Of a DNA stretch of 63,113 nucleotides, positions 50,975 to 59,946 are shown one piece after another. The notes beneath the pieces were generated by a model. That model was not told the origin of the DNA. It saw only the letters and a program-made list of their open reading frames with translations, and searched no databases. The position numbers and the translations under genes were made by a program. The DNA comes from Streptomyces mexicanus (GTDB taxonomy: Bacteria > Actinomycetota > Actinomycetes > Streptomycetales > Streptomycetaceae), in NCBI RefSeq assembly GCF_902506575.1, contig NZ_LR732544.1, positions 4,306,927 through 4,370,039 on the forward strand. Direction: 5' to 3'. Each line of letters opens with the position of its first letter. Positions within the stretch are counted from its first letter, which is position 1.

Positions 50975-53089
50975 TCAGTCGAGTGAGAGGCGTTTGGTCA
51001 GCCGGGCGGCCGTCGGTGAAACGACTCCCTTGGAGTCGTGGACGGTCTTCAGCAGGTGGCTGACGCGACGGCGGTGGGTGGGCGTGGTGACGAGCGCGGC
51101 GAGCAGTGTGGTGAGGTCCGCCTCTGTCCGCGGGTCGTTCTCGGCCCTGCGCACCCAGCCGCGCAGCACGGCGAGGGCCTGCGGGTTGTACTCCCGGTCG
51201 GTGAGCAGCGCGTCCCAGAACACGATCAGACGCCGAGCGGTCGTCGCGTCCCCGGCTGCGGCGGCCTGTCCGTACCAGTCGAGGACAGGTGGGCGGTCGC
51301 TGTCGTCGCCCTTCGTCTGCTTGCAGGCCTGGAGGAAGGCGAGCAGGGCGTGTGGGCGGACGGCTCGGTCGACGGGGAGAAGCTCGGTCAGTGTGGCCAG
51401 TACCGGGTCCCGTACCGCCAGCAGCAGAAGTTCGAGGGCGTCGGCGAGCTGCCGGGTTTCCTCGGGTACCTCGTTGCTTTCGGGGCCGTCCGTGTCCTCG
51501 GGGGGCGGTGGCCGGTGCATGGCGTCCAAGAGGGCCGCCAAGGTCTCCTCGTGATGCACCGGGCCGAGCAGACCGAAGGCACGGACGGCCGTCCAACGCC
51601 GGCTGTCGATGTCACCGGTGCACCAGTCGTGCAGGATCCGGGAGACAGCCCGCACCCGAAGCAGATACGCCATGGTGAGGGCATTGGCCGCGATCAGCCA
51701 GGTATGCGGCTTACGGCTGTCCGCCCACGGCTCGATGAGATGGGCCATGGTGGACGACAGATCCGCCTTGGCGAGCAGTGCGGCGGCCGACGCCGCCCGG
51801 GTCCGCACCAGGGGGCGGCGGTCGTCGGCCAGCTCGCGGATCCACTCCGCGAAGGCCGGTCGCGCCGACGGGTGAAGGTTCCACACCTCCGCGAGCAACA
51901 TGTCCGCCGTCTGCTCGTCCCGGAAGCCGGCGCAGAACGTGCCCTCCAGCGGCCCCCACTCGGTGAGCTCCGCGGTGACGTATCCGTCGGCGTGCGCGAG
52001 CCGGAGCCGTTCCTCGCGGGAGCTGCCGAAGACGGGGATCGAAGGTTGGACATGGGGGTCCTGAATCCGGTGCAGCCCTACGAAGAGGCCGTCGGCGAGT
52101 TCGGCGGTCACCGCGTAGGGGGCTTTGTCGAGGACGGCGAGGGCGAGGAGAAACGCCTTGTCGTGCAGGTCGGGCTTGTCCTCGGTGAGCCAGCGAGCGA
52201 CCCGGGCCTCCACGGCGGTTCGGCCGAAGGCGGCGAGATCGTCCAGACCGATCTTTCCCTGGTGATGTGCGACGAGCCGCTGCGCGAACTGCTTGATCTC
52301 CTCCGGCGGGTGCTGCCGTTCGAGGAACTCCCGTACGGGCGTCAGCCCGCACAGACCGGGCCAGGCCGCTTCCCCCGTGACCGGGGTGACATGGGCGCGC
52401 AGCATGTCCTCGGCCGGCGGGGGCTCCCACCGTACGGCGGTGATGCCGCCCAGTGTGGTCAAGGGCTCGGCGGTGATCACCAGGTGGGCGTCAGCGCGCT
52501 CCAGTTGCTCGCGCAAGGCCAGCATCTGGGCCTCGTGCAGGGGGCGGTTCCTGTCGACCGCAAGATCACACAGGATGTATCCGGCCGAGGCATCCACCTG
52601 ATCGGCCAGCGCGGTGAACGGCGTCCGGGAGTCGATGGACCGTTTCCGGTCGATGCCCAGCCTGTGCAGCAGCATCAGCGCAGCGGAGCGGCGGCCTGTC
52701 TCACGGCCGCCGGCCAGGATGACGAGCCGGTCGCTCCGCAGGCGCCCGAGCGCCTCATCGAAGCTGTCGCAGCCGCGGAAGACCGTGGTCAGTGCTTCGA
52801 TCTCCGCGTGCGGGACCGGTCCGGACAGCGAGCGCTGTGTCTCGGCCCGGCCGCCGAAGTAGAAGTGCTGGTCACCGTAGTGGTAGCCACCCGTCTGGCC
52901 GAACTGGTCCCCGTTGACGAGGGAGGAGACGAAGGCAGGGGCGTGCGCGATCAGATCCCGGCGCGCTTCCCATGCGCCCTGTCGCGGCTGCTCCTGGCCG
53001 TCGGTCGCCTCGTCCTGCCTCTTCTTCTCGCTTTCCTGGGTCGGCTCATCGACGACCTTCGGCGTGCCGGCGGTTTCCGCCTGGCTCAT
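50975..53089 (-). CDS. Large P-loop-like (degenerate) protein with helical-repeat C-terminus and N-terminal GDQ motif
   Basis: A 704-residue protein. Residues 1-45 are polar and disordered. At 58-78 is VNGDQFGQTGGYHYGDQHF plus YF, a motif also present at the C-terminus of the adjacent cyclase. A P-loop-like element follows at 127-135, GGRETGRRS, where the Walker A Lys is Arg; a Walker B-like strand ends at D175 (GYILCD). Residues about 310-700 are helical and Leu/Ala-rich, suggesting HEAT-like repeats. The layout (short motif, NTPase, repeats) resembles NLR/STAND-like conflict proteins. It overlaps the cyclase stop (ATGA). I do not recognise a named family; NTP hydrolysis is doubtful given the Arg substitution. 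Confidence 0.72.
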   Translation of the reverse strand: MSQAETAGTPKVVDEPTQESEKKRQDEATDGQEQPRQGAWEARRDLIAHAPAFVSSLVNGDQFGQTGGYHYGDQHFYFGGRAETQRSLSGPVPHAEIEALTTVFRGCDSFDEALGRLRSDRLVILAGGRETGRRSAALMLLHRLGIDRKRSIDSRTPFTALADQVDASAGYILCDLAVDRNRPLHEAQMLALREQLERADAHLVITAEPLTTLGGITAVRWEPPPAEDMLRAHVTPVTGEAAWPGLCGLTPVREFLERQHPPEEIKQFAQRLVAHHQGKIGLDDLAAFGRTAVEARVARWLTEDKPDLHDKAFLLALAVLDKAPYAVTAELADGLFVGLHRIQDPHVQPSIPVFGSSREERLRLAHADGYVTAELTEWGPLEGTFCAGFRDEQTADMLLAEVWNLHPSARPAFAEWIRELADDRRPLVRTRAASAAALLAKADLSSTMAHLIEPWADSRKPHTWLIAANALTMAYLLRVRAVSRILHDWCTGDIDSRRWTAVRAFGLLGPVHHEETLAALLDAMHRPPPPEDTDGPESNEVPEETRQLADALELLLLAVRDPVLATLTELLPVDRAVRPHALLAFLQACKQTKGDDSDRPPVLDWYGQAAAAGDATTARRLIVFWDALLTDREYNPQALAVLRGWVRRAENDPRTEADLTTLLAALVTTPTHRRRVSHLLKTVHDSKGVVSPTAARLTKRLSLD

Positions 53090-53826
53090 CGGCGTTCGTC
53101 CCGCACCGAACGGGTGAAGTCGAAGTGCTGGTCGCCGTGGAGTGTGCCGCCCGCCTGACCGTACTGATCACCGTTGATGTGGACGACGTGGTGGGCGGGC
53201 AAGGGGGTGTCGGAGACCGGAGCGGCTCCCGTCGGCGTGTCGAGGCTTTTCGTTGCGCGCGGCTCGCCGTGCAGCCACGCCACGGTCGGGCCCTCCTTCG
53301 TCGGCACCGTGATGCGGTGGAAGTCGCCCGGTCGAACACCGAGCGGACCGTGTCGCACCACACCTTGGTAGATGCCCTCGGACACGCACAGGACGCTGTC
53401 GGAGTCCCGCTCCTTGAGGGCGTCGCGCAAGGGATCGGAGTTGAGGAGGCGCACGGCGTGGTTCAGGTCGGAGCCGACCCAGCCGTCCAAGTCGTCCACG
53501 GCGACGTAGCCGGAGGACAGGACGATCCGCAGGCGCATCTGGGCGCTGCTGGCGAGCAGGCGGTTTTTGCTCTGCAGGAGGGCAGGCGTCTCGGTCAGCA
53601 GCGTTTTCACCAGCGCCGGCACCGAGATGCGCGTGTCGATCAGCTCCATCACGGAGTCGCCTCGGTCCGCGCGCAGATGGGCTGCGTCGTCGACGGAGGC
53701 GGCACCGAGGGTGGCATCGGTCACGTCGTACAGCACGCGGCGCAGATACGCCTGCTCCACGTCGTCGCGCGAGCCGTACTGCTCGATGTCGAACAGGAGG
53801 ATGGTGCGGTTCACGGGGTCGGTCAT
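53086..53826 (-). CDS. Class III nucleotide cyclase-like protein with C-terminal GDQ motif
   Basis: A 246-residue cyclase-homology protein. Metal-binding aspartates are D13 in ILLFDIEQYG and D57 in RADRGDSVMEL. The transition-state residues N122 and R126 are in GWVGSDLNHAVRLL. So the catalytic set looks complete. The base-selecting Lys is not evident, so the product (cAMP, cGMP, cCMP or cUMP) cannot be told. The C-terminus (217-237) carries INGDQYGQAGGTLHGDQHF plus DF, shared with the next protein. The ATG at 53824-53826 has AGAGG upstream; the frame could start 21 codons earlier. A Crp-type site lies 86 bases upstream, between it and the crp-like gene. Confidence 0.82.
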   Translation of the reverse strand: MTDPVNRTILLFDIEQYGSRDDVEQAYLRRVLYDVTDATLGAASVDDAAHLRADRGDSVMELIDTRISVPALVKTLLTETPALLQSKNRLLASSAQMRLRIVLSSGYVAVDDLDGWVGSDLNHAVRLLNSDPLRDALKERDSDSVLCVSEGIYQGVVRHGPLGVRPGDFHRITVPTKEGPTVAWLHGEPRATKSLDTPTGAAPVSDTPLPAHHVVHINGDQYGQAGGTLHGDQHFDFTRSVRDERR

Positions 53827-53911
53827 GGCGGCCTCTCGTGCGTCGGTGTGCCGTTGCCAGCACGATGTCGGTCGAGAGGCACCTGGCACAGGTCGAATGA
53901 CGTTGACGGAG

Positions 53912-53927
53912 TGTGACCGTGTGCACA
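53912..53927 (-). promoter_or_regulatory. Crp-type binding site upstream of the cyclase operon
   Basis: Read on the minus strand, TGTGCACACGGTCACA matches the classical TGTGA-N6-TCACA at 9 of 10 fixed positions. It also fits the form GTG-N6-G-N-CAC that I recall for Streptomyces Crp. It lies in the 125-base gap between the crp-like gene and the cyclase. Binding by the neighbouring Crp-like protein is inferred. Confidence 0.62.
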
Positions 53928-53951
53928 GACAGGCGAGGGGCGGTGTGCCCG

Positions 53952-54668
53952 TCAGTCGGAGCCGTCCGCTGCGATGCGGCGCAGCACGTCTGGGCGAAGT
54001 ACGACGAGGCGGCGGCGTCTGGTCGCGACGACATTCCGGGCACGCAGTTCCTTGAGGAGACGTGCCACGGCCTCCCTGGAGGAACCGACCGAGCCGGCGA
54101 ACTCCTGCTGGCTCAGACCGATGCCCAGTTCGATGCCTTCGGAGGTGCGGTTGCCGTGCGTGCGCATCAGCTCGAGCAGCAGGACAGCCAATCGTTCACG
54201 CACGGTGAGGGCGGCCCACTGCAGCCGGCGCCGATCGGTCGACCGCTGGCGGTCGGTGGCCAGGCTCAGCAGTTGCAGCGCCACACGGGCGTTGTCCGAC
54301 ACGAACGCGGTGAAGCGTCCCTGTTCGATCACGACGGCTTCGACCGGGTCCAGGGCCGTCACGGTCGCCGACCGGTGGCGGCCGCTGAGTGCCGCGCCCT
54401 CGCCGATGATGTCGCCGGGCCCGCGCAGTGCGAGCAGGGCCTCGTAGCCGTTGGCCGCGAGCGCTGTGACCTTCGTCCAGCCGTGCAGCAGGAGAAGGAC
54501 ATGGGCGGAGGGTTCGTCCTGGTGCATCAAGGCGCTGCGGGCTGGATAGCGCAGCGGCCGGCCGATGGCCAGCAGGGCGATCCGGTCTTCCTTCTCCAGC
54601 CGGGCGAGGAAGGGAACGGCGTCGTCGAACCCGTCGTCGTCCCATGCGCGTGTGCGTCCGCCGATCAC
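53952..54668 (-). CDS. Crp/Fnr-family cyclic-nucleotide-responsive regulator
   Basis: A protein of about 238 residues. The cNMP-binding domain (about 15-135) has PFLARLEKEDRIALLAIGRP, HVLLLLHGWTKVTAL and a phosphate-binding cassette GDIIGEGAALSGRHRSATVT, whose Glu and Arg are those that hold a cyclic nucleotide. The C-terminal winged helix has LSQQEFAGSVGSSREAVARL. The start is uncertain: GTG at 54668 gives the usual length with a G-rich upstream region, while an ATG at 54737 or TTG at 54755 would add residues. It probably senses the product of the cyclase encoded just downstream and acts at the Crp-type site between them. Confidence 0.85.
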   Translation of the reverse strand: MIGGRTRAWDDDGFDDAVPFLARLEKEDRIALLAIGRPLRYPARSALMHQDEPSAHVLLLLHGWTKVTALAANGYEALLALRGPGDIIGEGAALSGRHRSATVTALDPVEAVVIEQGRFTAFVSDNARVALQLLSLATDRQRSTDRRRLQWAALTVRERLAVLLLELMRTHGNRTSEGIELGIGLSQQEFAGSVGSSREAVARLLKELRARNVVATRRRRLVVLRPDVLRRIAADGSD

Positions 54669-54729
54669 CCGCCACCCCCGTTCACCTGTGCCGACGCGGT
54701 CACCGCCGCAACCCGTCAACGTACTTGAA

Positions 54730-55041
54730 ATGACCATGTGGGAAACGGGCGACAATCGGCCGCGGTGGCCGACGTCTTTCTCTGGTGGATCCGGGTGCGC
54801 CTGGTGCCGCGGTCGTGCCGAGCGCGCCGGTTCGGCGCATCATGGAGAGACGCCTGCGCTTCGGGGAGGTGCTCGTGTCGCAGTCGTCGTATCCGTGGCA
54901 GCCCTGGCGGCCCGGGCCGCAGCGGTGCCGGGGATGCTCGCGGCGCCGGCGCTCACCGGTTGTGTCCTGGGGTGGTTGGCCACCGCCGGTTGGACACTCG
55001 TGGTGGTCCTGCCGGCGGTCGTCCCGGTGGCCGTCGGCTGA
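54730..55041 (+). CDS. Possible small membrane protein (doubtful)
   Basis: A 103-codon frame whose C-terminal 55 residues are strongly hydrophobic ([20 protein letters not shown], then GCVLGWLATAGWTLVVVLPA), consistent with two membrane helices. The first half looks random and there is no clear ribosome-binding site. An internal GTG (for example in [11 protein letters not shown]) could be the true start. It may be a chance product of GC-rich sequence. Kept because nothing else explains the interval. Confidence 0.28.
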   Translation: MTMWETGDNRPRWPTSFSGGSGCAWCRGRAERAGSAHHGETPALRGGARVAVVVSVAALAARAAAVPGMLAAPALTGCVLGWLATAGWTLVVVLPAVVPVAVG

Positions 55042-55161
55042 CCTGGGCACAGGGGCGTGAGAGCAGTGTTCGAAGCGGACCGTGGCCGCCGATTCGAAGA
55101 TCACGTGGGCTCGGCGGTCTTGATCTGCCCCGCGGAACGACGTGGGCGATGCCCATTTGTT

Positions 55162-55190
55162 TTGACCACAGCGTATGAGGTAGGTACGCT
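55162..55190 (+). promoter_or_regulatory. Promoter of the rpsL-rpsG-fusA(-tuf) operon
   Basis: TTGACC (55162-55167) and TACGCT (55185-55190) with a 17-base spacer are close to the vegetative consensus and suit a strongly expressed ribosomal operon. Confidence 0.75.
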
Positions 55191-55383
55191 CAGACCTTGT
55201 GCCTGGGGTGTGCCTTGGCTCTCTTGCGTGCCTTCAACCGCATCGGAGCTGTGACCGGCCACCGCAATCTGCGCCTCTTTCTGCCTAGCGGCGGGAGTCC
55301 GCGGGATTCGACACACCCGACCGCGTGGGTCGGCGAAGTTCCAGGTTAGCTGTACCCATCGGCACACAGAAACCGGAGAAGTA

Positions 55384-55755
55384 GTGCCTACGATCCAGCA
55401 GCTGGTCCGTAAGGGCCGGCAGGACAAGGTCGAGAAGAACAAGACGCCCGCACTCGAGGGTTCCCCCCAGCGTCGCGGCGTCTGCACGCGTGTGTTCACG
55501 ACCACCCCGAAGAAGCCGAACTCGGCCCTCCGCAAGGTCGCGCGTGTGCGTCTGACCAGCGGCATCGAGGTCACGGCCTACATTCCGGGTGAGGGACACA
55601 ACCTGCAGGAGCACTCCATCGTGCTCGTGCGCGGCGGCCGTGTGAAGGACCTGCCGGGTGTTCGCTACAAGATCATCCGTGGCTCGCTCGACACCCAGGG
55701 TGTCAAGAACCGCAAGCAGGCTCGCAGCCGTTACGGCGCCAAGAAGGAGAAGTAA
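55384..55755 (+). CDS. rpsL: 30S ribosomal protein S12
   Basis: A 123-residue protein from GTG at 55384 ([20 protein letters not shown]). It has the decoding-centre loops [12 protein letters not shown] with K43 and [11 protein letters not shown] with K88, both wild type, so no streptomycin-resistance substitution is present. CGGAGAAG lies upstream. rpsG follows after 2 bases. Confidence 0.98.
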   Translation: MPTIQQLVRKGRQDKVEKNKTPALEGSPQRRGVCTRVFTTTPKKPNSALRKVARVRLTSGIEVTAYIPGEGHNLQEHSIVLVRGGRVKDLPGVRYKIIRGSLDTQGVKNRKQARSRYGAKKEK

Positions 55756-55757
55756 GA

Positions 55758-56228
55758 ATGCCTCGTAAGGGCCCCGCCCCGAAGCGCCCGGTCATCATCG
55801 ACCCGGTCTACGGCTCTCCTCTGGTGACCAGCCTGATCAACAAGGTGCTGCTGAACGGCAAGCGCTCCACCGCCGAGCGCATCGTCTACGGCGCCATGGA
55901 GGGCCTGCGTGACAAGACGGGCAACGACCCGGTCATCACGCTCAAGCGCGCTCTGGAGAACATCAAGCCGACCCTCGAGGTCAAGTCCCGCCGTGTCGGT
56001 GGCGCCACCTACCAGGTGCCGGTCGAGGTCAAGCCCGGCCGCGCCAACACGCTGGCCCTGCGCTGGCTGGTCGGTTACGCCCGCGCCCGTCGCGAGAAGA
56101 CCATGACCGAGCGTCTGCTCAACGAGCTCCTCGACGCCTCCAACGGCCTCGGCGCCGCTGTGAAGAAGCGCGAGGACACCCACAAGATGGCCGAGTCCAA
56201 CAAGGCCTTCGCGCACTACCGCTGGTAG
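55758..56228 (+). CDS. rpsG: 30S ribosomal protein S7
   Basis: A 156-residue protein: [20 protein letters not shown] and [20 protein letters not shown]. It binds the 16S rRNA 3' major domain and, in other bacteria, represses this operon. AGGAGAAG (the end of rpsL) is its ribosome-binding site, so translation is coupled. Confidence 0.98.
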   Translation: MPRKGPAPKRPVIIDPVYGSPLVTSLINKVLLNGKRSTAERIVYGAMEGLRDKTGNDPVITLKRALENIKPTLEVKSRRVGGATYQVPVEVKPGRANTLALRWLVGYARARREKTMTERLLNELLDASNGLGAAVKKREDTHKMAESNKAFAHYRW

Positions 56229-56267
56229 TCGCTTCCCCATCGAGAACCGAGAGAAGACTGAAGCCTT

Positions 56268-58394
56268 ATGGCTACCACTTCACTTGACCTGGCCAGGGTG
56301 CGCAACATCGGCATCATGGCCCACATCGACGCGGGCAAGACGACCACCACCGAGCGGATCCTGTTCTACACCGGTCGGTCGTACAAGATCGGTGAGGTCC
56401 ACGACGGCGCTGCCACCATGGACTGGATGGAGCAGGAGCAGGAGCGTGGCATCACGATCACCTCTGCTGCCACCACCTGCCACTGGCCGCTGGAGAACGT
56501 CGACCACACCATCAACATCATCGACACCCCGGGCCACGTCGACTTCACCGTCGAGGTGGAGCGCTCGCTGCGCGTGCTCGACGGTGCGGTGACGGTGTTC
56601 GACGGCGTCGCCGGCGTCGAGCCCCAGTCCGAGACGGTGTGGCGTCAGGCGGACCGCTACGGCGTGCCGCGCATCTGCTTCGTGAACAAGCTGGACCGCA
56701 CCGGTGCCGAGTTCCACCGCTGCGTCGACATGATCTCCGACCGTCTGGGTGCCCAGCCGCTGGTCATGCAGCTGCCGATCGGTGCCGAGGCGGACTTCAA
56801 GGGCGTCGTCGACCTGGTCCGCATGAAGGCCCTGGTGTGGTCCGCCGAGGCCGCCAAGGGCGAGATGTACGACGTCGTCGACATCCCGGACACGCACGCC
56901 GAGGCCGCCGAGGAGTGGCGCGGCAAGCTGGTCGAGGCCGTCGCCGAGAACGACGAAGAGATGATGGAGCTGTACCTGGAGGGCCAGGAGCCCACCGAGG
57001 AGCAGCTGTACGCGGCGATCCGCCGTATCACCATCGCCTCCGGCAAGGGCCAGGGCACCACGGTGACCCCGGTCTTCTGCGGCACCGCGTTCAAGAACAA
57101 GGGTGTCCAGCCGCTGCTCGACGCGGTCGTGCGCTACCTGCCGTCCCCGGTCGACATCGAGGCCATCGAGGGCCACGACGTCAAGGACCCGGAGACGGTG
57201 ATCAAGCGCAAGCCGTCCGACGACGAGCCGCTCGCCGCCCTCGCGTTCAAGATCATGAGCGACCCGCACCTGGGCAAGCTCACCTTCGTCCGCGTGTACT
57301 CCGGCCGCCTGGAGTCCGGCACCGCCGTGCTGAACTCCGTCAAGGGCCGCAAGGAGCGCATCGGCAAGATCTACCGCATGCACGCCAACAAGCGTGAGGA
57401 GATCGAGTCGGTGGGCGCCGGCGACATCGTCGCCGTCATGGGTCTGAAGCAGACCACGACCGGTGAGACGCTGTGCGACGAGAAGAACCCGGTGATCCTG
57501 GAGTCCATGGACTTCCCGGCGCCGGTCATCGAGGTCGCGATCGAGCCCAAGTCCAAGGGTGACCAGGAGAAGCTGGGTGTCGCCATCCAGCGTCTCGCGG
57601 AGGAGGACCCCTCCTTCCAGGTGCACACCAACGAGGAGACCGGCCAGACCGTCATCGGCGGTATGGGCGAGCTGCACCTCGAGGTGCTCGTCGACCGCAT
57701 GAAGCGCGAGTTCAAGGTCGAGGCCAACGTCGGCAAGCCGCAGGTCGCGTACCGCGAGACGATCCGCAAGTCGGTCGAGAAGGTCGAGTACACCCACAAG
57801 AAGCAGACCGGTGGTACCGGTCAGTTCGGTAGGGTCATCATCTCGATCGAGCCGATCGAGAGCGGCGACACGGCCTACGAGTTCGTCAACCAGGTCACCG
57901 GTGGCCGCATCCCGAAGGAGTACATCCCCTCGGTGGACGCCGGCTGCCAGGAGGCCATGCAGTTCGGCATCCTCGCCGGTTACGAGATGACCGGTGTGCG
58001 CGTGACGCTGCTCGACGGTGCCTACCACGAGGTGGACTCCTCCGAGCTGGCGTTCAAGATCGCCGGTTCGCAGGCCTTCAAGGAGGCCGCGCGCAAGGCC
58101 AGCCCGGTTCTCCTCGAGCCGATGATGGCCGTCGAGGTCACCACGCCCGAGGACTACATGGGCGACGTCATCGGCGACATCAACTCCCGCCGTGGCCAGA
58201 TCCAGGCCATGGAGGAGCGGGCGGGTGCCCGCGTCGTGAAGGGCCTCGTGCCCCTCTCGGAGATGTTCGGCTACGTCGGAGACCTCCGCAGCAAGACGTC
58301 GGGTCGCGCAAGCTACTCGATGCAGTTCGACTCCTACGCCGAGGTTCCGCGGAACGTCGCCGAGGAGATCATCGCGAAGGCCAAGGGCGAGTAA
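56268..58394 (+). CDS. fusA: Elongation factor G
   Basis: A 708-residue translocase GTPase. G1 [20 protein letters not shown]2 with [12 protein letters not shown]3 [12 protein letters not shown]4 [12 protein letters not shown], then domains II-V ending [18 protein letters not shown]. It drives ribosomal translocation and, with RRF, recycling. ATG at 56268, 39 bases after rpsG. Confidence 0.98.
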   Translation: MATTSLDLARVRNIGIMAHIDAGKTTTTERILFYTGRSYKIGEVHDGAATMDWMEQEQERGITITSAATTCHWPLENVDHTINIIDTPGHVDFTVEVERSLRVLDGAVTVFDGVAGVEPQSETVWRQADRYGVPRICFVNKLDRTGAEFHRCVDMISDRLGAQPLVMQLPIGAEADFKGVVDLVRMKALVWSAEAAKGEMYDVVDIPDTHAEAAEEWRGKLVEAVAENDEEMMELYLEGQEPTEEQLYAAIRRITIASGKGQGTTVTPVFCGTAFKNKGVQPLLDAVVRYLPSPVDIEAIEGHDVKDPETVIKRKPSDDEPLAALAFKIMSDPHLGKLTFVRVYSGRLESGTAVLNSVKGRKERIGKIYRMHANKREEIESVGAGDIVAVMGLKQTTTGETLCDEKNPVILESMDFPAPVIEVAIEPKSKGDQEKLGVAIQRLAEEDPSFQVHTNEETGQTVIGGMGELHLEVLVDRMKREFKVEANVGKPQVAYRETIRKSVEKVEYTHKKQTGGTGQFGRVIISIEPIESGDTAYEFVNQVTGGRIPKEYIPSVDAGCQEAMQFGILAGYEMTGVRVTLLDGAYHEVDSSELAFKIAGSQAFKEAARKASPVLLEPMMAVEVTTPEDYMGDVIGDINSRRGQIQAMEERAGARVVKGLVPLSEMFGYVGDLRSKTSGRASYSMQFDSYAEVPRNVAEEIIAKAKGE

Positions 58395-58437
58395 CTCACC
58401 CGCGTTCCAGCCCTTAGGCTTGACTCCGGAGCCTCGT

Positions 58438-58481
58438 GGGGCATTCCGGCCGGAACCGTGAGGAACCGGCCGGTATGCCCC
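58438..58481 (+). terminator. Hairpin between fusA and tuf
   Basis: GGGGCATTCCGGCCGG and CCGGCCGGTATGCCCC form a 15-pair stem with one T-T mismatch and a 12-base loop. It may partly terminate the fusA transcript; tuf could be read through or have its own promoter downstream, which I cannot assign. Confidence 0.7.
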
Positions 58482-58560
58482 GGGACTCCGGGCCATCCAG
58501 CAAAGATCACCTGGCGCCGATGAAGTAAGGCGTACAGAACCACTCCACAGGAGGACCCCA

Positions 58561-59754
<1,194 letters not shown>

Positions 59755-59794
59755 TCCTTGATGGCCTGACCTGGTAGCTCCTGCGAGCACCGCC

Positions 59795-59830
59795 AAGGGG
59801 CCCGTACGACCTCGGTCGTACGGGCCCCTT
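59795..59830 (+). terminator. Terminator after tuf
   Basis: AAGGGGCCCGTACGAC and GTCGTACGGGCCCCTT form a perfect 16-bp stem with a ctcg loop, ending the ribosomal-elongation operon. Confidence 0.93.
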
Positions 59831-59946
59831 CGGCATGTCGCGCCACGGTCGAAACTATTCGGCCCGTACGACCCCTGGTCCCCGGCGGTCACGGCACCCA
59901 CTATTTGTCATGCCGCTTATCAAATTGTGGGTGAGAGGGGTCTGCC

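Larger units (their letters stand above)
54669..55383. other. Intergenic region between crp-like gene and rpsL, including a doubtful small ORF and the rpsL promoter
   Basis: Within these 715 bases a plus-strand frame (54730-55041) is hydrophobic in its last half and listed separately with low confidence. From 55042 on I see no gene. The rpsL promoter is at 55162-55190, with a leader of roughly 190 bases before the rpsL GTG. The crp-like gene's promoter should lie near 54670-54760 on the minus strand, but I cannot place it. Confidence 0.6.

Noticed and set aside
55500..55660. Possible streptomycin-resistance changes in rpsL
   Set aside because: K43 and K88 are both wild type.
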